Assembly (NCBI GenBank): GCA_026419775.2
Contig: JAOPGA020001834.1
Coordinates: 1 to 38,484 of the forward strand
Length of the DNA stretch: 38,484 nt
Source: Acrasis kona
Taxonomy: Eukaryota > Heterolobosea > Eutetramitea > Acrasida > Acrasidae
Direction: 5' to 3'
Under the pieces are notes generated by a model. It ran no database searches. It was not told the DNA's origin and worked only from the letters and a program-made list of their open reading frames with translations. This document shows, piece by piece, positions 9,051 to 20,785 of this stretch (its first letter is position 1; each line of letters begins with the position of its first letter). Made by a program: the position numbers and the translations under genes.

Positions 9051-10531
9051 CATGTTGAGTGTAACTACTTCCGTGACAACCTTCTTGGTTGAAGAATCCC
9101 ACTTGCTCTGGTATTGCTCAGGGATTGGAATTTCGGTGTAATCATCACCATCAGGAACGCACACATTCATCTCGCTGCTCTTGCTGGTGATAATGTTGGC
9201 ACCCAGTGCAGATTTGCTCAAGAAGATCTGAACACCATCCGTCTTGTCCACATTCACGGTTGGAACGTTTCCGTTGACTTGTACCTTGATTCCTTGCGAG
9301 TTGACCATCTCGACGCTGCTGACTGCATCATCTAGAATGACGCCAGTCTTTTGACAGCTGTCGATGATGATGATGTTGACCTTGCCCTTGATGGTGATGA
9401 CGCAATTGGTGCAGTTCAAAATGTAGACTCCTTGCTTGTTGGATGTTTCAGAGATGACGAGATCGGTCTTGTTGTCGAAATTCTCAACGCACCACTTCTC
9501 GATTCCTCCTCTGCTCAATTCGAACTTTTCGGGTCCCTTTTGCTTCTTGCCGGTGGTCTTTGTTGCGACTCCCTTCTTGGCCAATTCACCAGGTACAACG
9601 CTGACGCGATCTTCTTCCTTGCGATTCTTGGTCTTTTGGTCGTTGGTGACCTTGTTCAAACCTCCTGCTGCATTATCGCGCTTGGCATTGATGGCAGCGA
9701 ACAAGTCGTTCTTGGCAGGTGCACCGCCGGATGATGGAGCAGATGTGCTTGGTTTTGGTGCTGGAGTTGATGATGAAGATGATGATGAAGGTGCTGATGC
9801 AGATGATGCAGCGGCGCTCTTGGCATCTCCTCCTGATGGATTCCATTTGAGACCAGTGGTGTGGTATTCCTTGACATAGGCTGAGAGGTCATTGACTGCA
9901 GTCTTGAATTTGTTGACCCAATCGACTTGTTTGGGATCCTTGCTTCTGTATGCAACCAAAACCTTGTTTGTATAAAACTCTGCGGAATTGACCATCTCCT
10001 TGACGAAGGGTGCTGGTGTGTTGGGTACCAATGGCCATTGTAGGCACTTGATTCCCTCGTCCACGGAGAATAAATGATTGTAATAGTCAGAACCACGTCT
10101 GGCGTCCTTGTATTGTGTGATCTTTTGGAACAACTCTGATATGGGCTTGAACAAATTAGTAATTTCCTGATCACTGGGCTTCTTGCTCTTTGAAGCAATG
10201 TTGATTAGTTTTCCAACCTCAGTAAAGCTGGTCTCGACGAGAGTTGCCTGTTTGTTAGGAGAAATTTTACAAATATAAATCGTACCAATTCGGTTAAATC
10301 ACCACCAATCTCTTTTGAAATATCCAAGAATGGTTTCAAACTTGCCTCGAGGTATTCATTGTATGAAACTACCTCCTTAGAACTGGCTTCAGCTGAGGAA
10401 CTTTGAGAAGAGCTTGATGAACTCTGAGCAGAGCTCGCCACGCTACCTCCGGTGGCTTGAACGTTCTCAAGACGAACAGTAACCGCCTCCAAGCGTTTGA
10501 TCAAGCTATCCAATTTTTCGGATTGGGACAT
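9048..10531 (-). CDS. CAP: Cyclase-associated protein (CAP/Srv2)
   Basis: Exons 10531-10286 and 10247-9048 flank a 38-nt intron and give 481 residues. Residues 1-30 form the oligomerising coiled coil, followed by a Ser-rich linker. The helical-folded CAP_N domain runs to about 230. After a Ser/Pro/Ala linker comes a WH2-like actin-binding motif (around LFAAINAKRD) and then the C-terminal CARP beta-helix. CAP recycles actin by binding cofilin-actin and promoting nucleotide exchange, and in yeast and Dictyostelium it also connects to adenylyl cyclase. Splicing restores a continuous helix at Thr-Glu-Leu|Ala-Thr. The protein is near the family's usual 450-530 residues. Confidence 0.93.
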
Positions 10532-10781
10532 TTGTTTTCAAAATGGTTGACCTAATTCAATCGGTTGATCAAAAAGGTATACGGCACAATTACAATAGAA
10601 TCAAAATTGTTTACTTCTTCTATTACTATAACGGTGTTCAACATTGACCAATCTTGTGCTTTGTTACATTTTAATCATTAATCACACCCATGCTAACAAA
10701 CAATAAATCAAACAAATATATTGTAAACATGAAAGGTCAATTTAATTCAAAACACTCAAGTCCGGTCAATCAACAAGTGCA
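10532..10781. other. Intergenic region between CAP and Dus3
   Basis: About 250 bases between the CAP start and the Dus3 stop, both on the minus strand. AT-rich, no ORF and no obvious TATA box. It presumably carries the Dus3 3' end and the CAP promoter. Confidence 0.5.
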
Positions 10782-12494
10782 TCACCCCTCAGCTTCATAA
10801 CTGTTACTCTTGTGTTTAGGTACAAATTGGAAATCAGAAACAACGGGTCCCAGTCCAGCCATCTCACTCAATGTAATCCAATCCCTGACATCACCTGAAG
10901 CCATCAAAGTCTCCAAATCATTACGTCCCATAAAACGCTGAGGTCTCTCGTTAATGGCCATCGGAACTCTCTCCAACAAACCAACGGGTACATAACGGTG
11001 CGTAAATGAAATCCATTCCAAAAGATATCTCCTTGTGGTTTGGATGCCATATTCGTCCGATCCATAATGATCCATTCCAAACTTGCAAAAGTCCTTCAAT
11101 AAATCCATACGTTCACTTGCACTAATGTCCCAATGTCTTTCCTGTTTGATTTCTGTAAAGATCCAAGGCTTGATGAGCGCTCCTCTTCCAATCATGATGG
11201 CATCCACTCCAGGAATGTTTTTCTGATAGTCGGTGTAATTGTATATGTCTCCGTTTCCTAACGTATAAATCTTCTTGTAACCATCTTGATCCGCGGTTGA
11301 CTGCCTGACCAATTTTGAACACTTTTCAATGTATTCCCAATCGGCTTCCTTGGTGTAACGTTGCTGTTTGGTTCTCCCGTGTAGAGTGAGTGCGTTGATT
11401 CCCCATGATTGTATTTCTGGAAATAGTTTGTGAGCGAAGAGATTATCTTGTTTGATGCCAGTCCTCATCTTTAATGTCAATGGTATGCGCAATATTTCCT
11501 TCATGCCGCGAACTATGGATTGCATCTTGTTTCTTCTTTCCATGAGGCCGCTTCCCATTCCCTTGCTACAGATCAGATCCACTGGACATCCACAGTTAAT
11601 ATCTACAAAGTCAATGTCTGGGAACTGCTCGTCGATGAGCTGTGCCAACTTTATCATAATGTCCTGATGGGCGCCAGCGATCTGCACTCCAAACAAATCT
11701 TCTGATGCATGTCTCCTTAATAGAGATAACTCACCGACTTGTCCTTTGATTAGATTGGAAGCGACTGCCATCTCTCCGCACGTAACGTCTACTCCCAAAC
11801 CTTTGCATAAGCGTCGGAATGGAAGGTTGCCGACTGTTGTGAGAGGTGCCATGTATAGTTTGCCGGAAAAGTCTATTCTCTTGACTTCTTTTGGCTTGTA
11901 TTTGGTTTCTACATATGAATTTTCGATTTTTTGTACAACTTCGGATGGTTGCTCAACTTGTTGTTCTCCTGACTATTATATTGAGTATATTGTGTGGATG
12001 TAGCTTACGCTTTGTTTACTTGCTTGTGCAAGTCTTTGTTTTAGTTTTTCAAGTTGATTGGCTTCATTTTGTTTACTTTTTGCATCTCCGGACGTCTTTT
12101 CAATGTGTTGTGCGACGTGCTTGAGCACTTCTTCTGCCTTCTTGAAGTCGTATTTTTTGCCGCGAAGTTGTTTGAGCACGTCGTGGGAGATTTTGTTCTT
12201 CTCGTCTTTTTGATGTCCCAAGTCAATCTTTTCGCCATCAGTATTCTTTAAATTGCTTGTTTTGTTTTTTTGGTATCTGTCCTTATTTTGTCCTCTTGCT
12301 TTCTTTTTTGGAGGTTCCTCACTATTGCCCTCTGCTACACGTTTATTTGCACCCTTTTCTTCTTTTGCATCGTCGACATTATCCAATTCCTCTGTCTTTG
12401 ATTTTGAAGATACTAAATATTCGGGCTTTATATATGCCACACCTTTTGCGATTGGTGTCACACCCCCATTATTATCTTGTTTATGTTCCTCCAT
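10782..12494 (-). CDS. DUS3: tRNA-dihydrouridine synthase 3
   Basis: Exons 12494-12009 and 11972-10782 flank a 36-nt intron and give 558 residues. The C-terminal two thirds is the FMN-binding Dus barrel with the catalytic Cys in DINCGCPVDL, LHGRTKQQRY and GNGDIYN, then the helical recognition domain. In characterised members Dus3 reduces U47 in the tRNA variable loop using NADPH. The N-terminus carries the Dus3-type GVAYIKPEYLV block and a Lys-rich helix. The CCCH zinc fingers of yeast and human Dus3 are absent: I see no Cys-rich cluster in the first 160 residues. The spliced join gives a smooth Gln/Glu-rich linker. Confidence 0.9.
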
Positions 12495-12698
12495 TTTGTG
12501 TGAAAACTTACAACTTTTCTATTTTTGATAAGCTACTGGACAAGAGCAAACACAAGAGCACTTTTATATAACATATAGATGATTTATTATTTTGGTTTGT
12601 TACCGAAACTCAATAGCAGTCACAAATTCTATGCCGCTATCGACCTCCAAATTCCTAATAATGAGGTTGATGGTTTACTTCATCATGATTAACAAAAT
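12495..12698. other. Intergenic region
   Basis: About 200 AT-rich bases between the Dus3 start and the stop of the gene at 12699-13163. A minus-strand AATAAA near 12580 may serve that upstream gene. Nothing else is seen. Confidence 0.4.
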
Positions 12699-13163
12699 TT
12701 ACCCTCGGTCAGATATGAGTGCGGATAATATGGCAATGTCCTTTTCGCCTAAATGTGGATCGTATTGATCTTGTGAGCCTCTATCGATGTGTGTGGGAGA
12801 GATTCGAAAAGATTGATTTTGTCCCTTGTTTTCCAAATAATTTGATTTTGAGGCATCAACTGCATTTGTCCTTTTATAGACGTTTTGTACTTGATGTATG
12901 TTCTCAAAATTTGTTGGACGAATGTAGTTGTTTGTAGGATTGTCTGCTCCATGAGTCCACAGGTACCTGTTGGCATCTTGAGACAAATTATTTTTCAATG
13001 TCAAATAATTGTTCTCGGTCGAAAGCCTAGTGTGACTATTCTGTGCTTTGCAATATCGGTCTTCTGTTGTGTTTTGAGTTGTTTTGTTGCTTCTATTACT
13101 ACTACTGAACATAGCAGCAATTTCGCACATTGTTGCATGAGATAGTTGAGGCAGTTCTTCCAT
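12699..13163 (-). CDS. Asn-rich hypothetical protein
   Basis: A single-exon frame of 154 residues starting at ATG 13163. It is rich in Asn, Ser, Thr and Gln, with no membrane segment or recognised domain. The N-terminus (MEELPQLSHATMCEIAAMFS) could form a short amphipathic helix and the C-terminus has an Ile/Leu-rich helix. The composition resembles the host's other N-rich proteins, and it sits upstream of Dus3 on the same strand. Evidence is reading-frame length and composition only. Confidence 0.45.
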   Translation of the reverse strand: MEELPQLSHATMCEIAAMFSSSNRSNKTTQNTTEDRYCKAQNSHTRLSTENNYLTLKNNLSQDANRYLWTHGADNPTNNYIRPTNFENIHQVQNVYKRTNAVDASKSNYLENKGQNQSFRISPTHIDRGSQDQYDPHLGEKDIAILSALISDRG

Positions 13164-13347
13164 GTGATTGTTTTGCTTCTTTGTTGATGTGGCCTAACCT
13201 CGTTTTCCGGGGAAATGTTGTCGTTTAGAGTTCTACTCAACGTTTCCGTCAACGTTTAAATGTGTTTGAATATTTTTTGACTACAGCTTACAAAAGTTAA
13301 TTGAAAAAGGAAGACTGGACCTATTAAGGTATACAACAATCTTTTTG

Positions 13348-13399
13348 CGGGTGTGATCCAAATTGAACCCTACGGATTAACGTAGTCTGAACTCACCCG
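13348..13399. other. Stem-loop in the divergent intergenic region
   Basis: CGGGTG (13348-13353) pairs with CACCCG (13394-13399). Inside, CTACG (13370-13374) pairs with CGTAG (13381-13385) around a six-base loop. It lies in the 459-base gap between two divergent genes. It is too short for a tRNA and lacks tRNA arms. It may be a structured regulatory site, a small RNA or chance. Confidence 0.3.
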
Positions 13400-13622
13400 T
13401 CTCGGTTACTCTAGAAGTAAACAAAGAAGAAAATAGAAAGGACATGCCATGTCCGGCTTCCTTATATTTCCATTGTTTCGCTATTGATCAAGTTGAATCA
13501 TAACAGTTAAAATTTATGATGATACATGAGTAATCCTCTTTGATGTAACTTCACAAGGCCTTATCAAGCTTACAATAAAATAATATAATTAGATAAATTG
13601 TAACATCAAGTTCCAGAAAATT

Positions 13623-14293
13623 ATGACACAAAGCAGAGAGGAGCTTGAGGAAAAAATCAGCATTCTGCAACAAGAGAATGATAGACTAAAGAAGGAACTT
13701 GAAGAATATAAGTTGCTATATGAACCACTGTATGAGGGGGCGGAAGGTACAACAACAACCAGATCCAAGAGGAAGGCAGTCGTTGCCGCGCATGAAGATG
13801 ACTCGCCATATGAAGAAGAAGAGCAACCTAAAAAGAAACGTAAAACATCAAAAATATCAGAAAACGACGAAGAAGAACCATCAGAGGCAGAGTTGGACAA
13901 ACAAATAAGGTAACAAATTTGCATCGATAATATTAAAAATTATTTAGAGCGCTAATAAAGAGAGTTTCAAGCGCATTTAAACCTAAACTAACAAAATTCA
14001 GTAAAGATTGGGGGAAGGAGAAAAACATTCAAGCAGACGAGGTGATATCGGAGCCAGCCTTTAAAAAGATGATGAAAAAATGTAATGCAACGTTTACCGG
14101 TGAAACAAAATCAGTTTTAAAATATGAAATCAAGTCTGAGGACGATTGGTCAGAAGTATTCCCATCTACAGCAACCTCCCACACTTTCAGATTTGGAACA
14201 AATGCTAGTCTCAAATATCCTATGGAGGCGACATTTTCGAAGAAGACTGGGCGTGGGAAATTAAAGGGTTCGTTTGTTCACCAGAAAGCATAA
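13623..14293 (+). CDS. Putative nuclear protein with N-terminal leucine-zipper-like coil
   Basis: Exons 13623-13909 and 13948-14293 flank a 38-nt intron (phase 2) and give 210 residues. Residues 1-40 form a strong heptad coiled coil with acidic and basic alternation, resembling a bZIP dimerisation helix but without the usual adjacent basic region. A KRKAVVAAHED stretch and a PKKKRKTSK cluster look like nuclear localisation signals. An acidic segment follows. The second exon encodes a compact domain of about 110 residues with alternating hydrophobics and many Lys and Phe. I do not recognise this domain. Confidence 0.65.
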
Positions 14294-14366
14294 ATGTATA
14301 ATTAAAAGAATTAAGCAAAACTATAATGTCTGCAATAAGTTTTTATATTTTTAGCATTAAAGGGCA

Positions 14367-17300
14367 TCATACAAGCATCTCAATCAAGCTTTTGACTTGA
14401 CTTGGCATGATGGGTTTATTATAGAACAAATCCATACCAGATTCTCTACCAAGGTCATGATATTCTTGTCTAACGTTACCAGATAATCCAACAATCAACG
14501 TATGTTGTTGACCCTTCTCTCCTTCTATTTTGCGTATAGCCTTTGTCGCTTGATATCCATCTAGGTTTGGCATCGCTATGTCCATCAAGACCAAGTCAAA
14601 GGGACCTCGTGTCTGGAAATAATTAACAGCCTCTGCACCATCGTTCGCCATGACAACTTTACAACCTTTCAACATGCGTTCAATGACTCTCTGATTAATT
14701 TTATTATCTTCTGCAACTAACACTTGAATAGGTTGGTCATGGGCAGTACTTCTTCGCCATTTGGGTTCAACTGCTTGTACCTTATCTTCACAAACGTCTG
14801 TACCTTCATTTAATGATTTTACTTCAAATTCAAATTTAAATTCTGTTCCTATTCCCTTGTCACTATTCACCGTTATACTTCCGTTCATAAGATCTGCAAT
14901 AGCTTTGCTAATAAACAATCCTAACCCACTACCACCATACTCTGCACTAATGCGTTGGGTTGCTTGAGAGAAACGATTGAAAAGACGTTTCATCTCACTA
15001 GCAGTCATACCGATGCCTGTATCTTTGACAATAAACTCCAGTTTTTCTGGTCCCGTCGAACTAGATTTGATACTACATATGATGCTTACTTTCCCATTAG
15101 AAGTAAACTTGATGGCATTAGTTACAAAATTTACAATAACCATCGAAACTCTATTTCCATCAATCAAGACGGATGAGTTCTTTGGTACATTTATAAAACT
15201 ACAATCAAGGACGATTCCTTTACGCTCAGCCTCAACAACATTCATTCTATAGATTGTGTTGACCATGTTATGTATGTTTGTGTGGCTCAAGTTCAAAGTT
15301 ACTTTATTTAGTTCTAATTTGCTTAATGTGAGCACATCATCCGTCACAACCTTTTGGTACATGCCACATTCCTCTATGCTCTGTATACACGATTGCATTG
15401 CAGTCGAATGAACCGGATTGACCTGCAGTGATGTGATGATATCTTTGAGTGCTTGACAATTACCAATGATACCTTGTATGGGATTACGAATTTCGTGACA
15501 CACACGATCTATAAACTCTTCTTGGTTCTTTCTATACATTACTTGATCTTCCATTCTCTTTTTTTGTATTTCTGCTTGCTGTTCCATCTTGTGCATTTGA
15601 GCCATGGTTTGCATTTCTTTTGTAAAGTGCTTGTTGTATTGGATGGATGTAGCCAGTTGACTGGCCAATAGTTTCAACAACAACACTCTTTCAGGATTAA
15701 AACAGTCGTTGTAGAGATCATTAGTCATGTACAGGACACCTTTTAAATCGCCCTGTAAGAAGATTGGAATGCACAATAAACTTTTACAAAGATTGTCCAT
15801 CAAATAAGGATCGTCCCTAAACAATGGATTGTTATCTTGTTGTGCATAACCAGTCATCACGTCTTTGTGATTATCGAGAACATGTTTTACAATGGCATGT
15901 GATCCATTTCTCCATGAAGAGAGGGGCAGGTTGCACATGACGCTGGTGAGTCCATCTTTGTGCTGTGCTTCGACTTTATCACCAATCACAATTGTCGCAC
16001 TAGTGGCACCTGCTGTCTCAATGATAGTGTTTACCACATTTAACAATAACAATTCCATATTGACGCTGCTCGCTATTATTTGAGAAGTTTTTCAATAAAC
16101 CTTGCAGATCAAAAGAGATGGGATTGCTGCTGTCGGATAAGGTTGCTGTAACATTGTCAATAGAGTTTTCGCTGGACCTTCCAGATTGTTCGGACAGGCG
16201 AGGGTATTTGGTTAGCATCTTTTGTACTTTTCTTCTTGCTCCCCACTTGCTATACATTTCATATGCACTTTGGACATAAAACACGGAGTGAGATTTTTTA
16301 TTGTAAAAGAGTGCAGCGAGTTCATGGGCGATTGCAACCTCGTGTATATAATTGTTATTTGTACCTTGTTGTATGGCAGCTTCATACAAATCTGCAGCCC
16401 TAAGTGCATCCCGCTCTACATATGCCGTGTATTCAGCATCTACTAACAGATATTTATTCATGAAATTTGATGCGCATTGCTCTGACCATATTCTTAGTTG
16501 TTCTCGGTGTTTGTTGATCTTTGATAGATAATACTGGCCAATTTCTGATTGTAATGAAACGTTGTTGACTCTCAACACTCTAAAACAAAACAAGCAGCTC
16601 ATAAACACATAATATACATTGGAAAATTGGCCAGCGACATAACATAACAATGACTCGATATGATCTAGATATTCTCTTATTTTTAATGAATATCCAGATC
16701 CATATTCAGTCTCGATATCATCTTCATAATCCATAATAAAATCATGAAGCATTCTCATGACGCGATGCTCTGTATACTTTATTACAAGAGATTTGTCCGT
16801 CATTTGAACTTGTTCTTGATCTATAATGTCTTGCGTGAGGTTTGTATCGGATAAATACCTCATAATCAATGATACATGTGCAGTAAACTGAATAGTGAGA
16901 AAATTCTTATACTTTTCTGCAATTTTAGACATGTAGTTTATTTTTTTCAAACTCTTGAAGATATTTTCTCCACAGTAGAATAGATTAACAACCGTTGGTA
17001 TGTAAGCGTACACAGCAGTTTTAACGTCTCCACAGCGCATAGCAACAGCTGTAGCTTCGCTTGTATAACGAAAATTGTCCCATATTGGTTTGTACCAATG
17101 ATGATTGAATGAACAATAATTATGGATAGCATTAGCACGTTGAGGAAGTGCGTCTGGAAAGATCTCTTCTGAGCAATTCAAAACCAAATTGGAGAATAAA
17201 CAGGCCTGCTTAAAGCAAGCAGGATTTTGAAATAAATAGATGGAATGAATTGCAAACATTGTGGATGATCCAGGAGTGACTGATGTATTCAAAATAATAT

Positions 17301-20184
17301 TGACAGTGGTCGCCGCTAATGCAGACGAGAAGAGAGGAGAGATGATATACACGATGGGTACAATTAAATTAACAATTTCGACAAGTAGATTAGTGTCTGC
17401 ATCAGGTATTTTCGACAAGAACGCGGCGTCGATTGTATCAGCGCCTGGGGTCACTAACTGCTCTAGTCGTTTAGTTATATTTGGATTCTGTTCATCAATG
17501 ATGCGTTGAGCATCTGCAGAGTCAACTGGCATCTGTAAGCCCATCAAATGAAGAGCCTTGACTCCAACCTCCATGATGCCTCCGAAATTCATAGTACTTA
17601 TGTGCAACGCAATGATGCGGGCATAAATGGTTGCCAAGTTCTTTTTATCGGAAGTTCTTGTTAATAATTGATCATATATTTGCAGTGCCTTTTCGTGGTC
17701 TACAAGAAGAGATTTGATCATTGCGAGCTTCATATAGACGCGAAATCCTAATTCTCCATGTTGTAGCCACAATTCATCTTCAGAACAATTTAATTTTAAA
17801 AATAAAGAAGAAGCAACATCAAAATATAAAAGAGCAGTAGAGTTTGCAGAGGCGTTTTGTGCCACTGCACCTGCCTTTATGTTCAACTCTATAAGATTGA
17901 CATAATCTTTATTTTGTAGGAGAATTGCACCCTTGTTCAAGTGGTTTACATATTCGCATAATTCTTTTCCAAATAGAGTACTAGTATCACTTGTCCAATG
18001 CTGAGATATAGTGAAATGAATACGTGCGCGGCATTGTGGCTCTAATTGAGAATAAGCAGTTTCTTGTACTCTATCATGAGCAAAGTGAATTTCTTCGCCT
18101 TTAAGTACAACAAGTCCTGCACAAAGAGCACTGTGTAATTCTTCTACGACTTGGTGCTGATGTTTGTTCATAGTGGAGGACAATCTACTAATATTTGCAC
18201 ATTTACCAAAACAACTCAATTGGGACAGTATGTCTCTACATGATGTGGTGAGGCTGTTGATTTTCTTAATCATCAACTCGACAATATTTTCTGTCACGCC
18301 TGCCAAACGTAATTTATTCATGTCAAACGTCCATGTTCTTTTTACAATATTATAACTTAAAATTTTATCTTGATGTAGGGACTGTAAGAAGAACTTGACA
18401 AAGAATGGATTTCCATCTGTTTTGCGATGAATAAGGTCAACTACCTCCTGTTCCAGTGACCTTCCTTGAAGCGTGTCCATCAACCACATGCTCAAATCAT
18501 CTATTTGAAGAGGAAGTAGCTCTATATCGAAGACCATCTCACAAGATCGGAGTTGGTTGAGCATGATGCTAAGTTGATGCTCGGGACCCACTTCATTGTC
18601 ACGATAAGCCATCACAAGCATCAAGCAGTAGTTACTCTCTTCTAAAAGCTTTTGAATTAAATTTATACTCTCTACATCCGCCCATTGCATATCATCCAAG
18701 AACAACAGCAACGGACAATCCTCCGTCGCGAAGACTCTTATGAGCTTACAAAACAACATGGTGAGAACATTTTTAGATTCGGAAGCAGGTAATTTGGGCT
18801 TTGGCTGTTGTGGACCGATGAGCGATTCTAACAATGGAGCCACATCAACGAGAAGTTGTGGGGGTGTATCCCCGAAAGATTCTAAAACTTTATTTTTCCA
18901 TTGTAAAAGTTGATCTGGATTACAATCTTCGATTATATTTCTCAAAAGTGATTGTAAGGCCTCACTGATGGCGCTATACGCGACGTTACATTCTAATTGA
19001 TCATATTTACCAACTATAAAGTTGCCTCCCTTTTTTTGTACTTCCTTTAGCACTTCTCCAACAAGACTAGACTTGCCAACACCTGAAAACCCACTCACGA
19101 CTTGAACGTGTACTTGACAAGCATCACATGTTTTTTTAAAAGTTTGTAAGAGGTGTGCAATTTCATTGTGGCGGCCGTATAATCTTTTGGGCATGATGAG
19201 CGCCTCCGAGACATCTTGCGTAGCGATGATGAGATTTTCTTGTATTGTGTTATTGGTTAAATGTTCTTGACACATTCTCAAATCATAAAGTAATCCCTTC
19301 GATGATTGATATCTGTCTTCGGCATCCTTCTTCGTGAGCTTGTTCACAATGTCTTGAATCACTCTTGGTATGTGAAGAGGGAGTGGTGGTGTGTTGGTCG
19401 CGATATGATTGTAGATTGTCTTGAACATGTCTAATCCTTTGAACGGCACATCACCGCACAATAGTTCGTAAAATGTAATGCCCAGGGAGTAAAAGTCGGT
19501 TCTATAATCAATGCTTCTGTTGGTTCTTCCTGTTTGCTCCGGACTAACATACGAAAGCGATCCATGCAAGCGTTGAATTTTGCCGACGGTCGCCTGCTCT
19601 AATTCCTCTTGCAGCTTTGAAGCGCATCCAAAATCAATGATGAATAAATTACCGTCGTCGTCAAGAATCTAAAAATTAGTGTTTGGTCGGAATGGAATTA
19701 CCATGTTGTTTGGTTTGATGTCTCTGTGAATGATACCACAGTCGTGGATTACAGAAAGCCCCTGAACCATTTGTATCGCAAGTCTCAAAAATTCTGGGAC
19801 ATCAAACCCTAGTGTAGGTATTATTGATGATAAACTTCTTCGGCCATCATCATGCATAACCAACGCAACTGCATATCCATCTTTACACTCTCTTATTAAC
19901 AATGCTACATAATGGGCAATGTGGTTCGAGTTTGGAGCGTTTCGTAGTTCAGAGGCAATATCGTGCTCTCTTCTATACACATCCAATTGCTGTTCACATA
20001 TTACGTCAGCCGAGTGTGTTTTGACCAAAACAACATCTCCATCTTGAATATATTGTATTGTCGACCGTTGACTTTTTTTAAAACATGCCTTTATGATTTT
20101 TGTGTGCTTTGTGTAGTACAATGTTTCAATCGGTACAAACCAGTCCTCCATGTGTGTCCGAGATTTGTTGGGGACCTCAGCCAT
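14367..20184 (-). CDS. Hybrid sensor histidine kinase with N-terminal Ser/Thr kinase and AAA ATPase modules (apparent frameshift)
   Basis: Exon 1 is 20184-19702. After a 33-nt intron, coding runs 19668-16060. One extra base at 16059 shifts the frame, and coding resumes 16058-14367, for about 1,927 residues. Modules in order: protein kinase (Lys55, HRDIKPNN with Asp155, DFG at 173-175); AAA/STAND-type ATPase (GFSGVGKS 354-361, LLFLDD about 482-487); a long helical TPR-like region; GAF (about 1364-1500); HisKA with His1552 in CHEIRNP; HATPase (Asn1678, DTGIG, GGSGLGL); and a receiver with phospho-acceptor Asp1857 in LMDIAMP. The order matches fungal Chk1 and Mak-type kinases. It is probably a cytosolic stress or environmental sensor phosphorelay. 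The frameshift is discussed in the findings. Confidence 0.9.
19669..19701 (-). other. 33-nt intron in the histidine kinase gene
   Basis: The donor is GTAATT and the acceptor TTTTTAG. It lies between the catalytic loop and the DFG motif of the kinase domain. Retention stops translation at its own last codon. It is one of the shortest introns in the window. Confidence 0.85.
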
Positions 20185-20392
20185 ACTGATACTAAACAGC
20201 CAAAATCGTTAATGAATTATATCTAACTAAATATGGTTAGTAATCCTTTTGTAAACATACTGTTGCGGGAAGTTTGACCCAAAATGTACTGATGCATCAC
20301 AACGCACATCATGATGCATTGGTAACCACACCCTCGACATGTGCCCAAGAGAAAATGTTTAGAAGGTCAACTGAACTGACTTACTCGGATAG

Positions 20393-20785
20393 TCTGTGGT
20401 GGATATCATACTTTTGTAGTTGTTAGTAAGGATTTGTTATAAAGTGTATTAATAGTTTCAGATGAACGACTTCTTTACAGTGTTGGGAAGAATAAAAAAG
20501 CACAACTTGGTTCGAATAACCTTCGAAAGCATTATAGTTTCCAATTTGTAAAACAACTTGTTCACAACCGTGTCAAGCTATTGACTTGTGGATATAACAA
20601 CACAATGATGGTTACTGGTGAGTAATTAGAGATTCAATTTTAATTGTAAATTCTTAGACAATGATGAGTTTTATTCATGCGGTGATAACAGTCATGGACA
20701 GTGTGTAAGAGGATATTCTAGTGGGAGCGTTGATTTTGGACGTTCTACAATACCACAACTACATACTTTTCTGACATTAGAATAA
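20393..20785 (+). CDS. RCC1-repeat protein, small or 5'-truncated
   Basis: Not visible as one ORF. Three exons, 20393-20425, 20462-20617 and 20658-20785, separated by 36- and 40-nt GT-AG introns, join in frame. They read as RCC1-like repeats: CGGYHTF, then YSVGKNKKAQLG, then LLTCGYNNTMMVTDNDEFYSCGDNSHGQ. That is about two of the seven blades of a normal RCC1 propeller. A speculative first exon (ATG at 20233, donor at 20240) would add only two residues. RCC1 repeats occur in Ran exchange factors and many scaffold proteins. Either this is a mini-protein or a 5'-deleted gene remnant. Intact splice sites, an open frame and a correctly placed AATAAA argue for recent activity. Confidence 0.55.

Noticed and set aside
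13341-13420. Possible tRNA around the GC-rich hairpin
   Set aside because: The paired ends are only about 53 bases apart and no D arm, T arm or anticodon arm fits on either strand.
14367-16058. A separate gene for GAF-HisKA-REC starting at ATG 16058
   Set aside because: That start falls inside the conserved GAF entry segment, there is no promoter space, and the upstream frame supplies the missing residues.
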